Assembly: GCF_000235425.2 (NCBI RefSeq)
Contig: NZ_KI912266.1
Location: 1,133,886 to 1,197,885 of the forward strand
Origin: Pseudofrankia saprophytica
Lineage (GTDB): Bacteria > Actinomycetota > Actinomycetes > Frankiales > Frankiaceae
Direction of reading: 5' to 3'
DNA: 64,000 nucleotides
Shown here: piece after piece, positions 61,349 to 64,000 of the stretch
Layout: each line of letters starts with the position of its first letter
Numbering within the stretch: the stretch's first letter is position 1
Position numbers and translations under genes: made by a program
Notes under the pieces: model-generated
The model's database searches: none
What the model saw: only the letters and a program-made list of their open reading frames with translations
What the model was told of the DNA's origin: nothing

Positions 61349-62331
61349 CGTGGCTCCTCCTGCCCTGGACGCAGCAGCGCGGGGTGCAGCAGCCGGGCCG
61401 GGCCGGCGCGGTAGAGCCGTGCGCGCCGGCCGCCACGGGCGCCGCCACGCGCGGTGGTGGCACCGGTGTCCTCGACGAAGCCCGGCGCGGAGAGCACCTT
61501 GCGGTGGAAGTTGGGCGCGTGCAGCGGCTGCCCCCACACCGCCTCGTAGACCTCTCGCAGCTCGGTGATGGTGAACTCGGGCGCGACGAACGTGGTCGCC
61601 AGCGGCGTGTACTCGAGCTTGGAGCTGGCCCGGTCGAGCGCGTCGTCGAGGATCCGCGCGTGGTCGAACGCCATGTGGTCGCGGTCGACGCGGACAACCG
61701 GAACCCAGGCGGCCGTCTCGGCGTCGCCACCGGCGGTCGGGTTCGGCAGATCGGGAGCGAAGGCCAGGTAGGCGACCGAGATGACCCGCATCCTGGGATC
61801 CCGACCCGGTGCTCCATAGGTCGCCAGCTGTTCCAGGTACACCCGGGCGAGGCGACGGTCGACCGCTCGCTGGTCCGTGGACGCCGCGAGCCCGGTCTCC
61901 TCGGCGAGCTCGCGGACCGCGGCCTCCGACAGATCCTCGTCGCGCCGGGTACCGTCCGGCCCGATCGCCGGGCGGACGAACCCACCCGGCAGGGCCCACC
62001 GTCCCAGGTACGGCGGCTGGCCGCGACGGACCAGCAGCACGTGCAGCGTGGGCACCGCCTCGACGACCCGGATGGTCAGCGCGATGACGTCGACCGTGAC
62101 GGCGATCGGCTCGTAGCTCCGCGGGTCGTAGGAGGAGAGGAACGCCGCCTCCGCCGCGTCGTCGTCCGCGGCGAGGACGACCGCCTCGTCGCGGGCGTCT
62201 TCGACGAAAGGATCTTCGTCGAAGACGCCCGCGACGACCGACGGCACCGGCCCCCCCGACGGCACCGGTGCCGTCGGCGCCGGCGAAACGGCCGGCCGCG
62301 ATGGCCGCCTCCGCTCCGACCCAGGGCCCAC
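61345..62331 (-). CDS. Nudix-fold regulator (NrtR-like), first gene of the operon
   Basis: A 328-residue protein. After about 65 disordered residues comes a Nudix domain (VIALTIRVVE...LLVRRGQPPYLGRWALPGGFV) with the catalytic helix R140-E-L-A-E-E-T-G-L intact after a roughly 10-residue insertion. A C-terminal winged-helix-like region follows (FTITELREVYEAVWGQPLHAPNFHRKVL), as in NrtR regulators of NAD metabolism, which bind ADP-ribose through the Nudix domain. It could be an active pyrophosphatase, a regulator, or both. The GTG start has AGGAG upstream. Palindromes lie just upstream. Confidence 0.82.
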   Translation of the reverse strand: MGPGSERRRPSRPAVSPAPTAPVPSGGPVPSVVAGVFDEDPFVEDARDEAVVLAADDDAAEAAFLSSYDPRSYEPIAVTVDVIALTIRVVEAVPTLHVLLVRRGQPPYLGRWALPGGFVRPAIGPDGTRRDEDLSEAAVRELAEETGLAASTDQRAVDRRLARVYLEQLATYGAPGRDPRMRVISVAYLAFAPDLPNPTAGGDAETAAWVPVVRVDRDHMAFDHARILDDALDRASSKLEYTPLATTFVAPEFTITELREVYEAVWGQPLHAPNFHRKVLSAPGFVEDTGATTARGGARGGRRARLYRAGPARLLHPALLRPGQEEPR

Positions 62332-62362
62332 GATGGCTCTCCTAAGGATTGGACGGCGAGTT

Positions 62363-62379
62363 CTACTCGGACCGAGTAG
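62363..62379. promoter_or_regulatory. Palindrome CTACTCG-GAC-CGAGTAG upstream of the Nudix gene
   Basis: Perfect 7-bp arms around 3 bp, 31 bp upstream of the GTG start. Together with the next repeat it is a strong candidate operator for the Nudix/NrtR-like protein (autoregulation). Confidence 0.6.
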
Positions 62380-62394
62380 CTCTCAACAGGAGTA

Positions 62395-62426
62395 GTTCTC
62401 AACCCAAGAATTTCTGAGGTTGAGAA
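62395..62426. promoter_or_regulatory. Inverted repeat TTCTCAACC-N13-GGTTGAGAA
   Basis: Perfect 9-bp arms (62396-62404, 62418-62426) around 13 bp. A further CTCAAC occurs at 62382-62387. The location and symmetry suit a dimeric regulator and probably overlap the operon promoter. Confidence 0.6.
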
Positions 62427-62787
62427 GAACCTAACTCACAAGTCCCCAGCCGCCAAGGGATTTTGTCGCCCACGCGACATCTTGCCCACGCGGCGCGCCC
62501 GCCGGAGACGGGAGGGCGCGGGACCGCGGGGCGCTCAGGTCGAGAAGGACGCGGAGCAGGTGGTCAGTGGGCCGGTCCAGGCTGCCCCGGACCACGGGAC
62601 CCCCGGGATCCATGCACGGCCGCGGTCGAGATGGCTCGCGGCCACCGAGCTCGTCGAGAGTCCTGCGACCCGCGACTACCGCTCGGTGGCCGCTTCATGT
62701 CCGCGACGGCGACACCGGGCCGCGTCGGCCAGCAATCCGCCGCGCGGACATTCGCCTCACTGGCTGGTCACGAACAGCGCCGCCGTC

Positions 62788-64000
62788 CTAGACGACGGAC
62801 GCAGCCGACAGGCCGGCCCGCTCCATCGCGGACCGGAGGGTTCCCAACAGCAGTTGCACCTCGGTCATGACCTGTGCGCCGGGAGCGGCCACCCTGGGGA
62901 TCTGAGCGGGCGCCATCGCCAGCCCGAGGGCCTGGGTGGCATCGGGCAGTCCGGCGCCGGCCCGACCTGGCCCGAACTCGGGCAATGGCCGACAGCAGGC
63001 CATCAGAACGTCGAACAGCCGCTGCACCCGTTCCGCCGGGTTCACGAACGGTCGTCGGAAGTCCGCCCGATGTGCCAGGATCAGCCCGGCGAGCCCGGTG
63101 ACATGCGGCGCGGCCATTGAGGTGCCGTCCAGCGCCGCGTAGCCCCCGCCAGGGACCGACGATACGATCGCCACTCCTGGGGCGACCGCGTCGATCTCCG
63201 GGCCCACGCAGCTGAACCTCGCCGGGAAGTAACCATCCAGGGTCGGCTGGCCGATCACCGCCTCCGCATGGTTGCTGTCCGCTGGGAAGGTGTCGGCCTT
63301 GCCCAGGGCCGCCACCGTGAACACCGTCGGCAGCGAACCTGGGAACCGGACCGGCTGATCCGCGACGTTGCCAGCGGCCACGATGCACGCCACCCCGGCC
63401 TGCCGGGCTTCCTCGATCTTCCTGGAGACAAAGATCGATCCGGCGTCGGCACCGAGGCTGAGGTTCACGATGTCGATCTTCTGCTGAATGCAGTAGTCGA
63501 GCGCCTCGATGAGGTCGCTGAACCGCCCACCCGGGAAGATCTTGCAGACGTGGATCTCCGCACCCGGCACGATGCCGATGATGCCGCGCCCGTTGTCGGC
63601 TCCGGTGACGGTGCCCGCGCAGTGCGTGCCATGCCCGACCTCGTCGGTGTCCCAGTGCCTGCCAGCCCGGTCAACCAGGTCGAACCCAGCGGTGATCCGG
63701 CCTTTCAGGTCAGGGTGGTTGACGTCGACGCCCGAGTCGATGAGGGCGATCTTGACGCCGTCACCGCGGTAGGTCGGCGGGATACGGTCGATCCCCATGG
63801 CCCGCTGGCCCCAGGTGAACTGCTGCCTGCTCGGGAAGTCCGGCATCAGCTGGCTCAGCGGCTCCAGCGCGATGACGTTGTCCTCGCTGGCCGACAGGCG
63901 TGGGCGGTCGATCGAGCGCTCCCAGTAGTCCGACGCCGGTCGGACGTAGACGTTCTGGATGGTGCCCGGGGTGTCGGCGATCAGCGTCACCGAGACCCGA
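62788..64000 (-). CDS. Subtilisin-like serine peptidase (S8), N-terminus outside window
   Basis: At least 400 residues; the frame is open to the right edge, though a GTG at 63990 exists. Counting from it, the triad is D85 (ALIDSGVD), H120 (VGHGTHCAG) and S291 (DGTSMAAPH), with oxyanion N208 (AAGN). An N-terminal segment of about 65 residues (YVRPASDYWERSIDRPRLSASEDN...) precedes the catalytic domain and may be a propeptide; no signal peptide is visible within the window. The last 80 residues are Ala-rich helical. Its role and whether it is linked to the Nudix operon are unknown. Confidence 0.85.
   Translation of the reverse strand, partial: RVSVTLIADTPGTIQNVYVRPASDYWERSIDRPRLSASEDNVIALEPLSQLMPDFPSRQQFTWGQRAMGIDRIPPTYRGDGVKIALIDSGVDVNHPDLKGRITAGFDLVDRAGRHWDTDEVGHGTHCAGTVTGADNGRGIIGIVPGAEIHVCKIFPGGRFSDLIEALDYCIQQKIDIVNLSLGADAGSIFVSRKIEEARQAGVACIVAAGNVADQPVRFPGSLPTVFTVAALGKADTFPADSNHAEAVIGQPTLDGYFPARFSCVGPEIDAVAPGVAIVSSVPGGGYAALDGTSMAAPHVTGLAGLILAHRADFRRPFVNPAERVQRLFDVLMACCRPLPEFGPGRAGAGLPDATQALGLAMAPAQIPRVAAPGAQVMTEVQLLLGTLRSAMERAGLSAASVV

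Larger units (their letters stand above)
62332..62787. other. Regulatory gap upstream of the Nudix operon
   Basis: This 456-bp region runs from the Nudix operon start to the peptidase end. The first about 100 bp (62341-62440) is markedly less GC-rich than its surroundings and carries the inverted repeats listed separately. The rest holds no recognisable gene. Confidence 0.55.

Noticed and set aside
59903-61999. 698-aa version of the J-domain kinase-like gene
   Set aside because: The first about 217 residues are the Nudix gene read in another frame; ATG at 61348 overlaps the Nudix stop and fits the domain start.

Overview
The window is very GC-rich (long GC-biased ORFs, many GTG starts, ATGA/GTGA gene overlaps, Pro/Ala/Gly-rich linkers) and carries families typical of filamentous Actinobacteria: DUF427, DUF3618, LuxR-type large ATPases, DUF998, many TetR regulators and a CebR-like sugar operon. 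A Frankia-like (Frankiales) chromosome is the best guess, but it is an inference. No CRISPR array, rRNA, complete prophage or intact insertion sequence was seen. One tRNA (Lys, anticodon TTT) is present.

Layout. 0-8.2 kb: a Nit1C-type nitrilase cluster (starvation-response protein, radical SAM, GNAT/AIR-synthase fusion, nitrilase, flavoprotein, glycosyltransferase) behind the tail of an amidohydrolase. 8.3-11.7 kb: two alpha/beta hydrolases and a DUF427-thioesterase fusion. 11.9-20 kb: a beta-glucoside uptake and cleavage operon (binding protein, two permeases, GH1 glucosidase, LacI regulator) with a CebR-like operator, and a divergent sugar-ABC ATPase. 20.1-26.7 kb: envelope-type genes with long disordered tails (DUF3618, holin family, DUF4407), an SRPBCC protein, a lysozyme-like protein and a membrane protein. 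27-33.3 kb: tRNA-Lys with gene debris, a pentapeptide protein, a ferritin-like protein, a broken hydrolase, an amidohydrolase and a DeoR/DUF4406 pair. 33.3-40.5 kb: three TetR regulators, each divergent from its likely target (an MFS pump; an orphan cytochrome-oxidase III/IV operon; a chlorophyllase-like hydrolase). 40.6-49.6 kb: membrane proteins, a divergent two-component pair and a giant LuxR-type ATPase. 49.9-52.8 kb: a Rieske locus with a tandemly duplicated Rieske protein, a b561-like membrane protein and an FHA protein. 53.5-57.3 kb: a two-domain glycosyltransferase, an MFS pump and a tiny membrane protein. 57.4-62.4 kb: a compact operon of a Nudix/NrtR-like regulator, a J-domain pseudokinase, a VWA protein and a divergent adenylosuccinate-synthetase paralogue. 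62.8 kb to the end: a subtilisin-type peptidase running off the edge.

Most interesting: the 57.4-62.4 kb operon. Its parts suggest an NAD- or nucleotide-sensing regulator controlling a purine-ligase-like enzyme together with a VWA protein and a catalytically defective kinase. No described system with this composition comes to mind. Also notable are the near-identical Rieske duplication, the orphan oxidase subunits under a TetR with paired operators, and the Nit1C cluster, whose relatives have been tied to cyanide assimilation but which here carries an unusual flavoprotein.
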